Assembly (NCBI RefSeq): GCF_018449435.1
Contig: NZ_JAHCMU010000006.1
Location: 124,001-188,000, forward strand
Source of the DNA: Flagellimonas sp. 389
GTDB lineage: Bacteria; Bacteroidota; Bacteroidia; Flavobacteriales; Flavobacteriaceae
Direction: 5' to 3'
Length of the DNA: 64,000 bases
Shown: positions 54,736 to 63,063 of the stretch, piece by piece
Numbering within the stretch: position 1 is the stretch's first letter
Layout: each line of letters starts with the position of its first letter
The notes under the pieces: generated by a model
Database searches by the model: none
Seen by the model: the letters and a program-made list of their open reading frames with translations, nothing else
Told to the model about the DNA's origin: nothing
Made by a program: the position numbers and the translations under genes

Positions 54736-55704
54736 ATGACCCCTATTTTGTCAATAGTAATTCCAGTATACAATGTATCAGCATATGTTGAAAAATGTAT
54801 AAGAAGTTGTTTTGATCAATCCGTTGGCTCTGAGGAATTCGAGGTAATCGTAGTTGATGATGGAGGAACGGACAACAGTCTGCAAATTTGTAAAGGGCTA
54901 CTGAACGATTTTCCTTCTATGAAAATTATAAGCCAAAAAAACAAGGGATTAAGCGGTGCCAGAAATACTGGGTTAAACCATGCAAAAGGAAATTATGTGT
55001 GGTTTGTTGACTCAGATGATTGGATAAGTTCAAATTGCCTTAAAGATATTTTTCATAAGTTACGTTCGAACAGTTTGGATATACTCTGGTTGGGCCATGA
55101 TGTCATTTATAACGATAAGGTCACTAGGCAATATATTCCAACTGCATTAGAAAAACCAATATACGGTGAGACCTTATTTATTGACTATCTCAACAATTTA
55201 TTTTACATCTGGAAGTTTATTTATAAAAGGAGTTTTTTAGAGGAAAACCAGCTTTTCTTTTATGAGGGCATACTATACGAAGATTTAGAATTCACGCCAA
55301 GGGCCTTGTTAAAGGCAAAACACTGTGATACATTACCAAAGGCATATTATCATTATTTGATGCGGGAAGGAAGTATAATCAACTCTATTTCAACTAAAAA
55401 TGTTGAAGATAGATTTTTGATTTTGAATGCCTTGCATGAATTGAAAAATGAAAAAAATGTTTCTAATAAATATAAAGAAACATTAGAAAAAACAATCATT
55501 CACTTTTTTGCAGGTTCGGTCAAAATGGCAGCCAGAGCTAAGTTACCACTTCCAAAAACAGCCTACAGTATTATAAAAAAAATCAAAAAGAAATATGGGA
55601 GTTCCAAAAATGGAAATAAGGATTTTAAATTAATGGCTATAAGTCTAAAGACATACCATAAAACATATAGTAGCATTTATAATTTATACAAAAAAGTTTC
55701 TTAA
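54736..55704 (+). CDS. Family-2 glycosyltransferase
   Basis: Protein of 322 residues with a GT-A fold: SIVIPVYNVSAYVEKCIRSC, VDDGGTDNS and the DxD region WFVDSDDW (about 90-97), followed by YEDLEFTPRALL. It adds one sugar of the repeat unit on the cytoplasmic side. The donor cannot be predicted. Confidence 0.92.
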   Translation: MTPILSIVIPVYNVSAYVEKCIRSCFDQSVGSEEFEVIVVDDGGTDNSLQICKGLLNDFPSMKIISQKNKGLSGARNTGLNHAKGNYVWFVDSDDWISSNCLKDIFHKLRSNSLDILWLGHDVIYNDKVTRQYIPTALEKPIYGETLFIDYLNNLFYIWKFIYKRSFLEENQLFFYEGILYEDLEFTPRALLKAKHCDTLPKAYYHYLMREGSIINSISTKNVEDRFLILNALHELKNEKNVSNKYKETLEKTIIHFFAGSVKMAARAKLPLPKTAYSIIKKIKKKYGSSKNGNKDFKLMAISLKTYHKTYSSIYNLYKKVS

Positions 55705-55713
55705 CTGGTTAGT

Positions 55714-56631
55714 ATGGGAAAATATATCAACAAGAAAAAAATCGATAACTCCACAATCCTAAGTTGGATGTTTCGCCAATATACAAAGTATCGATACAAA
55801 ACTATACCCGATAAAGAATTTGTGGAAATGGCTTACAAAAGACAGTTCAATAAAAATTTGGACTGGCAGAACCCTGTATCCTATCAAGAAAAACTACAAT
55901 GGCTCAAAATCAACCATAGGCTCGACCTACAAACACAATGTGCCGACAAGGTGGCTGTTAGGGACTATGTTAAAGAGAAAATAGGTGAACAGTATCTGAT
56001 TCCCCAGCCAATGGTTTTTGATTCGGTAAAAGAATTGGTGCCAGATGAACTCCCCAATGTTCCATTCATCATTAAATGCAATCACAACAGTGCCGGTTAT
56101 ACCATTGTCAGGGATAAAACAAAAATCAATTGGAAAAATGAAAGAAAGAAGTTCGATAACCTCTTAAAGCAGAATTACTATTACCAGTCGAGGGAATGGC
56201 AATACAAAAATATCGCTCCAAAAATAATAATTGAAGAACTATTACTCGATGAGCAAAACAACATTCCTCTAGATTATAAGTTCTATTGCTACAATGGTGA
56301 ACCAAAAAACATTCATGTAAGCATAAAAAGGGATGGCGTACATTATGTGATTTTTTACGATCTTGATTGGAACAAGATTCCCTTAAAATATTATGATTAT
56401 CCAAATGACGGCGGTTTTGAAATTGAGAGACCAAGGAGATTGAAAGAAATGGAGGAGTTGGCTACCGTACTTAGTTCACATTATCCATTTGTCAGAGTGG
56501 ATTTCTATCATAATAAGAATGAAATCTTCTTTGGTGAAATAACTTATCATCCGGGAAGCGGTTTATTACCATATTCCCCTAAAGAATATAATAAACTAAT
56601 GGGTGACTGGATCAATTTAGAAAATCTATAA
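55714..56631 (+). CDS. TupA-like ATP-grasp protein
   Basis: Protein of 305 residues: WQNPVSYQEKLQWLKINHR, DKVAVRDYVKEKIGEQYLIP, IKCNHNSAGYTIV and DYKFYCYNGEPKNIHVS, the pattern of the TupA-like ATP-grasp family found in polysaccharide loci. ATP-grasp enzymes join a carboxylate to an amine, so it may amidate a uronic acid of the polymer with an amino acid; that is inference and would fit the uronate pathway upstream. Confidence 0.88.
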   Translation: MGKYINKKKIDNSTILSWMFRQYTKYRYKTIPDKEFVEMAYKRQFNKNLDWQNPVSYQEKLQWLKINHRLDLQTQCADKVAVRDYVKEKIGEQYLIPQPMVFDSVKELVPDELPNVPFIIKCNHNSAGYTIVRDKTKINWKNERKKFDNLLKQNYYYQSREWQYKNIAPKIIIEELLLDEQNNIPLDYKFYCYNGEPKNIHVSIKRDGVHYVIFYDLDWNKIPLKYYDYPNDGGFEIERPRRLKEMEELATVLSSHYPFVRVDFYHNKNEIFFGEITYHPGSGLLPYSPKEYNKLMGDWINLENL

Positions 56632-56641
56632 GCCTCAACCT

Positions 56642-57769
56642 ATGATTAGAATACTACACATTACTGGAGCAATGCAGCGTGCAGGTGCCGAGACCTTGTT
56701 GATGAACCTCTATCGTAATTTAGACACAAATAATTTTCAATTTGATTTTTTGTATTTCACAGCCAGCAAATGTGACTACGATGACGAAATAAAGAAACTA
56801 GGAGGCAATATTTACCGTATTCCCAATAGAGGAAAGAATAGACTTTCCAGAATCTGGAAAAGATATGTAGACTATGCAAAGCTTATCAAAAGCTTACCTG
56901 ACCATCAAGTCATCCATTCACACATTAATCTTAACGGTACTGTTTTCTTATTGATCGCTTATCTACAGAAAAAAAAGGTCCGGGTCTCCCACTCCCATAT
57001 CTCCAAAGGAAAAAAAACGCTCAGAGCCAGGATTTATAGATTTATATGCAGAAGACTTATAAAGAAAAGCTGTAACGTTTATATGGCTTGTGGCGAAGCT
57101 GCGGGAGAATACTTATATCCATCAATTCCAAAAGAAAAAGTGGTCGTATTTCCCAATTCAATTGACATCAATTTTTTTCAGGGTCAAGAGAAATACTCCG
57201 AATTTTTAAGGAAAGAGCTTAACCTTAAAGAGAATACTAAGATAGTTACACAAATAGGTCGTTTTACTTTTCAAAAAAACTTTGAATTCACTATAAATTT
57301 TGTGTCAGAATTGGTCAAACGCCATCACGATATTCATTATGTGTTCTTAGGAACCGGCCCACTGGAAAATAAGCTTAAAAAAATGGTAAAGGACAGAGAT
57401 TTAGAAAAAGTAATAACTTTTTATGGTATTAGTTCCGAAATCCCTAAGATTCTCCATAGTTCCGACATATTCTTTATGCCTTCAAATCTTGAAGGATTTC
57501 CAGTCGTGTTGGTAGAAGCGCAAGCCTGTGGCCTTCCCTGTATTATTTCGACCAACATTTCAAGTGAAGTTGACATGGGACTTGATTTAATCACTTTTCT
57601 TGATTTGAACGAAAACCTTAAGGTATGGGAACAAGCTTTATTGGATTCATTTAAGAAAAAGTCAACTGATTTTGAAAAAATAAAATCTCAAATGAGATTG
57701 AGAAATTTCGACGCTGCAGACAGTGTGAAAAAACTGCAGCATATTTATAGTGAAGGTATAAATTCGTAA
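56642..57769 (+). CDS. Family-4 glycosyltransferase
   Basis: Protein of 375 residues with a GT-B fold: ILHITGAMQRAGAETLLMNLY at the start, IGRFTFQKNFEF in the second domain and the EX7E motif in NLEGFPVVLVEAQACGLP (about 284-301). It is a retaining transferase using a nucleotide sugar. The donor is unknown. Confidence 0.93.
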   Translation: MIRILHITGAMQRAGAETLLMNLYRNLDTNNFQFDFLYFTASKCDYDDEIKKLGGNIYRIPNRGKNRLSRIWKRYVDYAKLIKSLPDHQVIHSHINLNGTVFLLIAYLQKKKVRVSHSHISKGKKTLRARIYRFICRRLIKKSCNVYMACGEAAGEYLYPSIPKEKVVVFPNSIDINFFQGQEKYSEFLRKELNLKENTKIVTQIGRFTFQKNFEFTINFVSELVKRHHDIHYVFLGTGPLENKLKKMVKDRDLEKVITFYGISSEIPKILHSSDIFFMPSNLEGFPVVLVEAQACGLPCIISTNISSEVDMGLDLITFLDLNENLKVWEQALLDSFKKKSTDFEKIKSQMRLRNFDAADSVKKLQHIYSEGINS

Positions 57770-57774
57770 TACAG

Positions 57775-58683
57775 ATGTCTAAAGATTTAGATTCGGCTTT
57801 GGTCTCAATAGGAGTACCTTTTTACAATTCGGAAAAATTCTTAGGATTCGCTATTACATCAGTAATCAACCAATCCTATTCCAATTGGGAACTCTTGTTG
57901 ATGGATGACGGCAGTTCGGATAATTCGGTCAAGGTTGCGCAATCTTTTGAAAAACTGGACAATCGAATAAAAGTCTTCCATGACGGAACAAACAAAGGAC
58001 TACCAGCACGTCTAAATGAACTTTCACAGCTTTCAAAAGGAGAATTCTATGTGCGTATGGACGCCGATGACATTATGCACCCTCAAAGAATATTTCGACA
58101 AATTGAATTCTTAAAAGCTCATTCTAAAGTGGATTTGGTAGGCACTGGACTTATATCCATTGATAATAACAACAATATACTAGGTATTCGGGGAAACAAC
58201 CAAAAAGAGGAATATACGATCGGTGACATGATTGCTGGACACTGGAGCGTTCATCCTACAATAGCGGGAAGGACAAGTTGGTTTAAAAAAAACAATTATG
58301 ACACTTCTTTGAAGAGAGCACAGGATTTTGATTTATGGATAAGAACAATAAACCAAAGTAATTTTGCAAAAATCTCATGTCCGTATTTATATTATCGAGA
58401 AGCAAGTACCTCATCATTAAAAAAGTATAGGGCCTCTACTAAATATGCAATCAAGATTTATTGGAAAAACAAAAAGGTAATAGGTACACTAAAATGTATT
58501 AAACTCACTTTAACGAAATTTTTAAAACTATTTGTCTATTTAATTGGTTCAATGTTCAATTCAACAGATAAAATTATAAAAAGAAGATATAACGAAATCT
58601 CTAAGGAATCGGTTAAAGAGCATCAAAATACCTTAGAGACGGCAATAGAATTAAAAATAAAGGCTGAGGGCCAGGAAAGTTAA
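57775..58683 (+). CDS. Family-2 glycosyltransferase
   Basis: Protein of 302 residues: SIGVPFYNSEKFLGFAITSV, MDDGSSDNS, the DxD region VRMDADDIMHP and RAQDFDLWIR. The C-terminal 90 residues are basic and may contact the membrane. It starts six bases after the GT4 gene stops. Confidence 0.92.
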   Translation: MSKDLDSALVSIGVPFYNSEKFLGFAITSVINQSYSNWELLLMDDGSSDNSVKVAQSFEKLDNRIKVFHDGTNKGLPARLNELSQLSKGEFYVRMDADDIMHPQRIFRQIEFLKAHSKVDLVGTGLISIDNNNNILGIRGNNQKEEYTIGDMIAGHWSVHPTIAGRTSWFKKNNYDTSLKRAQDFDLWIRTINQSNFAKISCPYLYYREASTSSLKKYRASTKYAIKIYWKNKKVIGTLKCIKLTLTKFLKLFVYLIGSMFNSTDKIIKRRYNEISKESVKEHQNTLETAIELKIKAEGQES

Positions 58684-58687
58684 ACGT

Positions 58688-59797
58688 ATGGATTATTTCT
58701 TCAGTAATTTTACGCAATCAAATTATACGTTGTTATTCAAGATTGTACTTGCTTCTTATATAATATTAGGTGCTCTCATTTTAAGGTCTAAACGTGAGAA
58801 CTCCCAATCCTATTTAAGGCAGGATAGAAATCTGTTGTTGAGTTTTGTGTTTTTTATGATTTTCTTTGCCGGAACTAGAAATATCAGAATCGGTACTGAC
58901 ACAATCAACTATTACAACTTTTACTTTTTAAAAGGAATAAACATCCAAGACCCAGTTGCTTTTTTCGGATATTTTCAAACTGATCTTTTGTTTGAGGTAC
59001 TCATGTTCATAACCTTCCCATTCAAGAGTTTCACTTTGTTTCTTTTGGTACTGGCGGTTGTTTTGAACATAGGTCTATACTTTTTCGTCAGAAGATTTTC
59101 AGACTACGGGAAGGATGGTAGCAGTTTAATTCTATTTTTAACTTTTGCAAGTGCCTTTTCTTTTTTACAATTAGAAGTGAACATCATAAGAAATGGTCTT
59201 TCAATAACTTTCATTCTACTAGCAATGGACTGTTTGTTAAAGGAAAAGCTAAAGCCAGCGATATTTTTGTTTGTGATAGCATACTTTTTTCATGGAACTT
59301 CTTTGATACCAATATCTGCAATACTGCTATCTAGATGGCTAAAGAATATAGAAATAAAATATTTTATCGTATTGTTCGTACTAGCTGTTGGTCTTTCATT
59401 TGTGGGATTCGGTTTTCATTCAATACCTTTTCTTCAAAATGTAAATAGCGAGGATTTTAAACGTTTGGTCTTTGCCGGTGAAACTACATATCGGATAGGC
59501 TTTAGGTTAGATTTTGTATTGTATAATGCTTTTTTTCTGTTTCTATTTGTCAAGTTTAGTAATTTAAAGAATGCCAAAGATTTGTTTCTTATCAAATATT
59601 TCGTCATCACATCGGTGATTTTCTTTTTTAATTTCAATATTCCTTTTTCTGATAGAATAGGTCTTTATAGTTGGGTTGCAATTCCACTTCTACTCTTCAA
59701 CACCATTAAAAACTCCTACAAAGAAAAGAGTCTTTATTTGTCCAGTTTAGGTGCATTATTATATTTTGTGATAAACCATATAATACTATTTCCTTAA
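58688..59797 (+). CDS. EpsG-family polysaccharide polymerase (Wzy-like)
   Basis: Protein of 369 residues with about ten membrane helices. The EpsG signature is present: FAGTRNIRIGTDTINYYNFY near residue 58-77 and a long periplasmic-type region later (NSEDFKRLVFAGETTYRIG). It is the likely polymerase joining repeat units, which would make this a Wzx/Wzy-type locus. Confidence 0.88.
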   Translation: MDYFFSNFTQSNYTLLFKIVLASYIILGALILRSKRENSQSYLRQDRNLLLSFVFFMIFFAGTRNIRIGTDTINYYNFYFLKGINIQDPVAFFGYFQTDLLFEVLMFITFPFKSFTLFLLVLAVVLNIGLYFFVRRFSDYGKDGSSLILFLTFASAFSFLQLEVNIIRNGLSITFILLAMDCLLKEKLKPAIFLFVIAYFFHGTSLIPISAILLSRWLKNIEIKYFIVLFVLAVGLSFVGFGFHSIPFLQNVNSEDFKRLVFAGETTYRIGFRLDFVLYNAFFLFLFVKFSNLKNAKDLFLIKYFVITSVIFFFNFNIPFSDRIGLYSWVAIPLLLFNTIKNSYKEKSLYLSSLGALLYFVINHIILFP

Positions 59798-59830
59798 AAA
59801 CATTTTAATAAAATTTAAAGTAACAAATAA

Positions 59831-60598
59831 ATGAAAAATACGAAAGTTGTTCTATTTACTAGCAATGGCACTATTGGTAATGTTGTTTATGATTTTTTAA
59901 GCAAAAATTACGATGTTGTTAGTGTAGTTTTTGATTCTCCTGGCTCTAAGAGTTTTATGGTGAAAAGAAGAATAAAGAAAATGGGGTTCTTTAAAGTTTT
60001 TAGACAACTTATATTTATGAGAGGTCTTGTCCCCTTGTTGGAAAAAGAAGGTCGAAAAAGAAAGGAAGAGATACTATCATCCTTCAATACCGAATCACTC
60101 AAAAGTGAAGTCAATATATTTAAGCCCTCCTCTATAAACGATCCAAAAGTCGTTGAACATGTAAATAGTATAAATCCCGATGTTATTATGGTATGTGGGA
60201 CTCGTATCATAAAGAAACAAATTATAGAAGGTTTAAAGGCTCCATTGTTGAATATGCACGTAGGAATCACCCCTAAATATAGAGGCGTCCATGGTGGATA
60301 TTGGGCGCTTGTTAACAAAGATTTGGAAAACTGTGGTGTTACAGTCCATTATATAGATCCAGGAATAGATACTGGAGGTGTCATAAGTCAAAAAAGGATT
60401 ACCCCCACTAAAAAAGATAATTATATCACCTATCCTTACTTGCAAGTTATCAAAGGGTTAGAGTGTATTAAGGAAGCGATTGGGCAAATAGAAAACGGAG
60501 GTCTAACTACCATTAAAAATGGATTGCCAAGCAAATTGTATTACCATCCTACAATAAACACCTACCTTTATCATCGCTTTTTTAAAGGCGTTAAATAG
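59831..60598 (+). CDS. Formyltransferase-fold protein, possible sugar N-formyltransferase
   Basis: Protein of 255 residues with the formyl-THF transferase catalytic set: N141 and H143 in LNMHVGITPKYRG and D180 in DPGIDTGGVI. The second part (GVHGGYWALVNKDLENCGVTVHYI) matches the methionyl-tRNA formyltransferase fold, but the length and location rule out Fmt. In sugar loci such enzymes formylate the 4-amino group of dideoxy sugars. The dehydratase and aminotransferase on the minus strand could provide that substrate. Confidence 0.85.
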   Translation: MKNTKVVLFTSNGTIGNVVYDFLSKNYDVVSVVFDSPGSKSFMVKRRIKKMGFFKVFRQLIFMRGLVPLLEKEGRKRKEEILSSFNTESLKSEVNIFKPSSINDPKVVEHVNSINPDVIMVCGTRIIKKQIIEGLKAPLLNMHVGITPKYRGVHGGYWALVNKDLENCGVTVHYIDPGIDTGGVISQKRITPTKKDNYITYPYLQVIKGLECIKEAIGQIENGGLTTIKNGLPSKLYYHPTINTYLYHRFFKGVK

Positions 60599-60606
60599 AT
60601 TAAGAT

Positions 60607-61596
60607 ATGGAAAATCCAAGTGGGACTTTTGTAATATCACTAGATTTTGAATTGCATTGGGGGATTTTTGATGTTAAATCCGTTGATGACTATAAACTGA
60701 ATTTGGAAAATACAAGAAAAGCCATACGTGGCATTCTAGAGTTAAGCGATAAATACAAAATACGTCTTACATTTTCCACTGTAGGTTTTTTGTTTGCAGA
60801 AAACAAAGATGAGCTCACACACTTTGCACCAAAGGTCAAACCTAGATACACCAACCAAAATTTAAACCCATATCCTTTGATATCGTCAATAGGCAAGGAT
60901 GAAATAGACGCTCCGTACCATTTTGCAAAAAAAGAAATAGAACAAATTGCCAAAAACCCGAATCATGAGATAGGCACACACACTTTTTCACATTATTACT
61001 GTTGTGCAGAAGGACAAACTTTAGAGCAATTCGACAATGATATAAATGCTGCTGTGAAAATTGCTGAGGCCATGGGAATATCAATAAATAGTATTGTGTT
61101 TCCAAGAAACCAGGTAAAAGATGACTATTTGAGAACGTGTTTCAAAAACGGAATAACGTCTTATCGAGGCACGGAAGAAGCAGGAGTGTATCAACCTCGT
61201 AAGTCCATGCCCCGTATAATGGAAAAAGGATTAAGGCTTATGGATAGTTATGTCAATGTTTTTGGGTACCATACTTATCCTTTAGGGACATTACAACTTT
61301 CTCGCTCAAAAAATGGTGAATGCCTTAATATTCCTTCATCGAGGTTTTTAAGACCTTATTCCAAAACATTAAAAATTCTTGAAAAGCTCAAAATCTTAAG
61401 AATCAAAAAAGCAATGACACACGCTGCCAAACATGGTCATTTGTATCACCTATGGTGGCATCCGCACAATTTTGGAGCCAATATGAAAGAAAACCTAGGA
61501 AATTTAGAAATGATTTTCAAACATTTTCAAAAATTGGAAAAAGACTATTCTTTTACAAGTAATACGATGACCTCATTAAAAGAACAATTCGATTAG
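60607..61596 (+). CDS. Polysaccharide deacetylase-family protein
   Basis: Protein of 329 residues of the NodB-homology fold: FVISLDFELHWGIFD at the start, where the family places its catalytic Asp, the GTHTFSHYYC metal motif (about 119-128), and HLYHLWWHPHNFGA near the C-terminus. There is no signal peptide, so it should act in the cytoplasm on a precursor. It may remove an acetyl group from a sugar intermediate. Confidence 0.88.
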   Translation: MENPSGTFVISLDFELHWGIFDVKSVDDYKLNLENTRKAIRGILELSDKYKIRLTFSTVGFLFAENKDELTHFAPKVKPRYTNQNLNPYPLISSIGKDEIDAPYHFAKKEIEQIAKNPNHEIGTHTFSHYYCCAEGQTLEQFDNDINAAVKIAEAMGISINSIVFPRNQVKDDYLRTCFKNGITSYRGTEEAGVYQPRKSMPRIMEKGLRLMDSYVNVFGYHTYPLGTLQLSRSKNGECLNIPSSRFLRPYSKTLKILEKLKILRIKKAMTHAAKHGHLYHLWWHPHNFGANMKENLGNLEMIFKHFQKLEKDYSFTSNTMTSLKEQFD

Positions 61597-61611
61597 CTAA
61601 TATATTAAACC

Positions 61612-63006
61612 GTGAACTTAAATAAGCTCTTTGAAAATTCTCCGCTAGTTATAAAAAAAATGATGCTCAATACTAAAGCATTGAGTAATTACAATAGGAG
61701 ATACAATAAAGATTTCAAAAAATACTTCAAAAATTTCAAGTGTACTTGGACACTATCTTTAGAGGAAATCAAAGAGTATCAAAAAAAACAGTTGATAGAT
61801 TTATTATTAGAATGCTTTACTTTTTCTGAATGGTATAAAGAGATATTTCATCATCTTAAAATAAATGAGGACGACATTAAAAATAATCCATATGAAGTAC
61901 TTAAAAAACTTCCAATACTTCAAAAAACTGTAAGAAAATCTGAGGTAGAATCAATAATCAATAAAAATCCTGAAAGACAAACAGCAGCAGTCGGTTATAC
62001 AAGTGGTACATCTGGTTCTCCTACTAAAAATTATATGGACAAGGAGTCCATTAATATAAGTTTTGCTTTATGGAAACGCTTTCACCATGTCATAGGATTC
62101 AATAGCATACATCCTAAAACTGTCCGTTTTTCTGGTAACATTGTAATTCCTGTCAAAACGAAAAAACCCCCATTTTGGTTATATAATATCTTCGAGAAAC
62201 AACTTTATATGTCTACTTATCATCTTACCGATGAAAATATTCCTAAGTACATAGAAAAGCTAAACAACTTTAAGCCTAAACTATTGGACGGATATCCTTC
62301 TGCCATGTTTACATTGGCGAATTATATAAATCAAAAAAAAATAGACTTAAAGTTTTCACCAATAGCGATAGCAACTACCTCAGAAACACTATACGATGAG
62401 CAAAGAATCGCTATAGAAAAAGCATTCAATTGCCGTGTGTACAATCAATATGCTTCAAGCGAAGGAAGTCCATTCATCACTGAATGTATAAATGGCAACC
62501 TACATCTTAATCTAGATTCAGGTGTTTTTGAACTATTGGACGAAAACTATAATCCAGCTCTCCCTGGTAGTGTTGCCAAACTTGTTGTTACAAGCTTCCG
62601 TAATATGAAGACTCCACTTATACGATACGATATTAAGGATTCCGTTTTAATTCCCAAGTTTCCAAAATCTTGTAATTGTGGTTGCCAAATGCCAATGGTG
62701 GAAAAAATAGTTGGACGTGAAGATGATTTGTTGATAGCTAATAACGACTCCTACATTGGAATGTCTGCATACAAGGTTTTTAAGTATGCCAAACATCTTA
62801 AAAATGGTCAGATAGTTCAAAAAAGTAAATATTTATTTGTAATCAATATTGAAATTACGGATGACTTTAATGAATCCGACAAAGAATTTTTAGAAGAAAA
62901 AGTCAAATCGTCTTTTGGGGAAAATAGCAAGGTAGAAATTGTAGTTCTTGACAAAATACCATTAGGAGCCAATGGGAAATTTAAGGCCGTAATACGGGAT
63001 TTTTAA
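61612..63006 (+). CDS. CapK-like adenylate-forming protein (phenylacetate-CoA ligase family)
   Basis: Protein of 464 residues with a GTG start; it begins MNLNKLFENSPLVIKKM when GTG is read as Met. It contains GYTSGTSGSPTKNY (adenylate motif), YASSEGSPFITECINGNLHL and MVEKIVGREDDLLI. It belongs to the coenzyme F390 synthetase/CapK group that occurs in capsule loci and has no proven role there. Activating an acyl group for polymer decoration is a guess. It is the last gene of the plus-strand operon; a terminator follows. Confidence 0.88.
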   Translation: MNLNKLFENSPLVIKKMMLNTKALSNYNRRYNKDFKKYFKNFKCTWTLSLEEIKEYQKKQLIDLLLECFTFSEWYKEIFHHLKINEDDIKNNPYEVLKKLPILQKTVRKSEVESIINKNPERQTAAVGYTSGTSGSPTKNYMDKESINISFALWKRFHHVIGFNSIHPKTVRFSGNIVIPVKTKKPPFWLYNIFEKQLYMSTYHLTDENIPKYIEKLNNFKPKLLDGYPSAMFTLANYINQKKIDLKFSPIAIATTSETLYDEQRIAIEKAFNCRVYNQYASSEGSPFITECINGNLHLNLDSGVFELLDENYNPALPGSVAKLVVTSFRNMKTPLIRYDIKDSVLIPKFPKSCNCGCQMPMVEKIVGREDDLLIANNDSYIGMSAYKVFKYAKHLKNGQIVQKSKYLFVINIEITDDFNESDKEFLEEKVKSSFGENSKVEIVVLDKIPLGANGKFKAVIRDF

Positions 63007-63009
63007 ATA

Positions 63010-63040
63010 AAAAACCCATAGAAAAATTCTACAGGTTTTT
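63010..63040. terminator. Bidirectional terminator between capK-like gene and beta-helix gene
   Basis: AAAAACCCATAGAA, loop AAA, TTCTACAGGTTTTT: twelve of fourteen positions pair. Convergent genes end on both sides, so it probably stops both. Confidence 0.65.
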
Positions 63041-63063
63041 ATATAATCAACTTTTTAATACGA

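Noticed and set aside
59831..60598. Methionyl-tRNA formyltransferase fmt
   Set aside because: The catalytic set matches the fold, but the protein is shorter, lacks the C-terminal tRNA-binding domain and lies in a polysaccharide operon.
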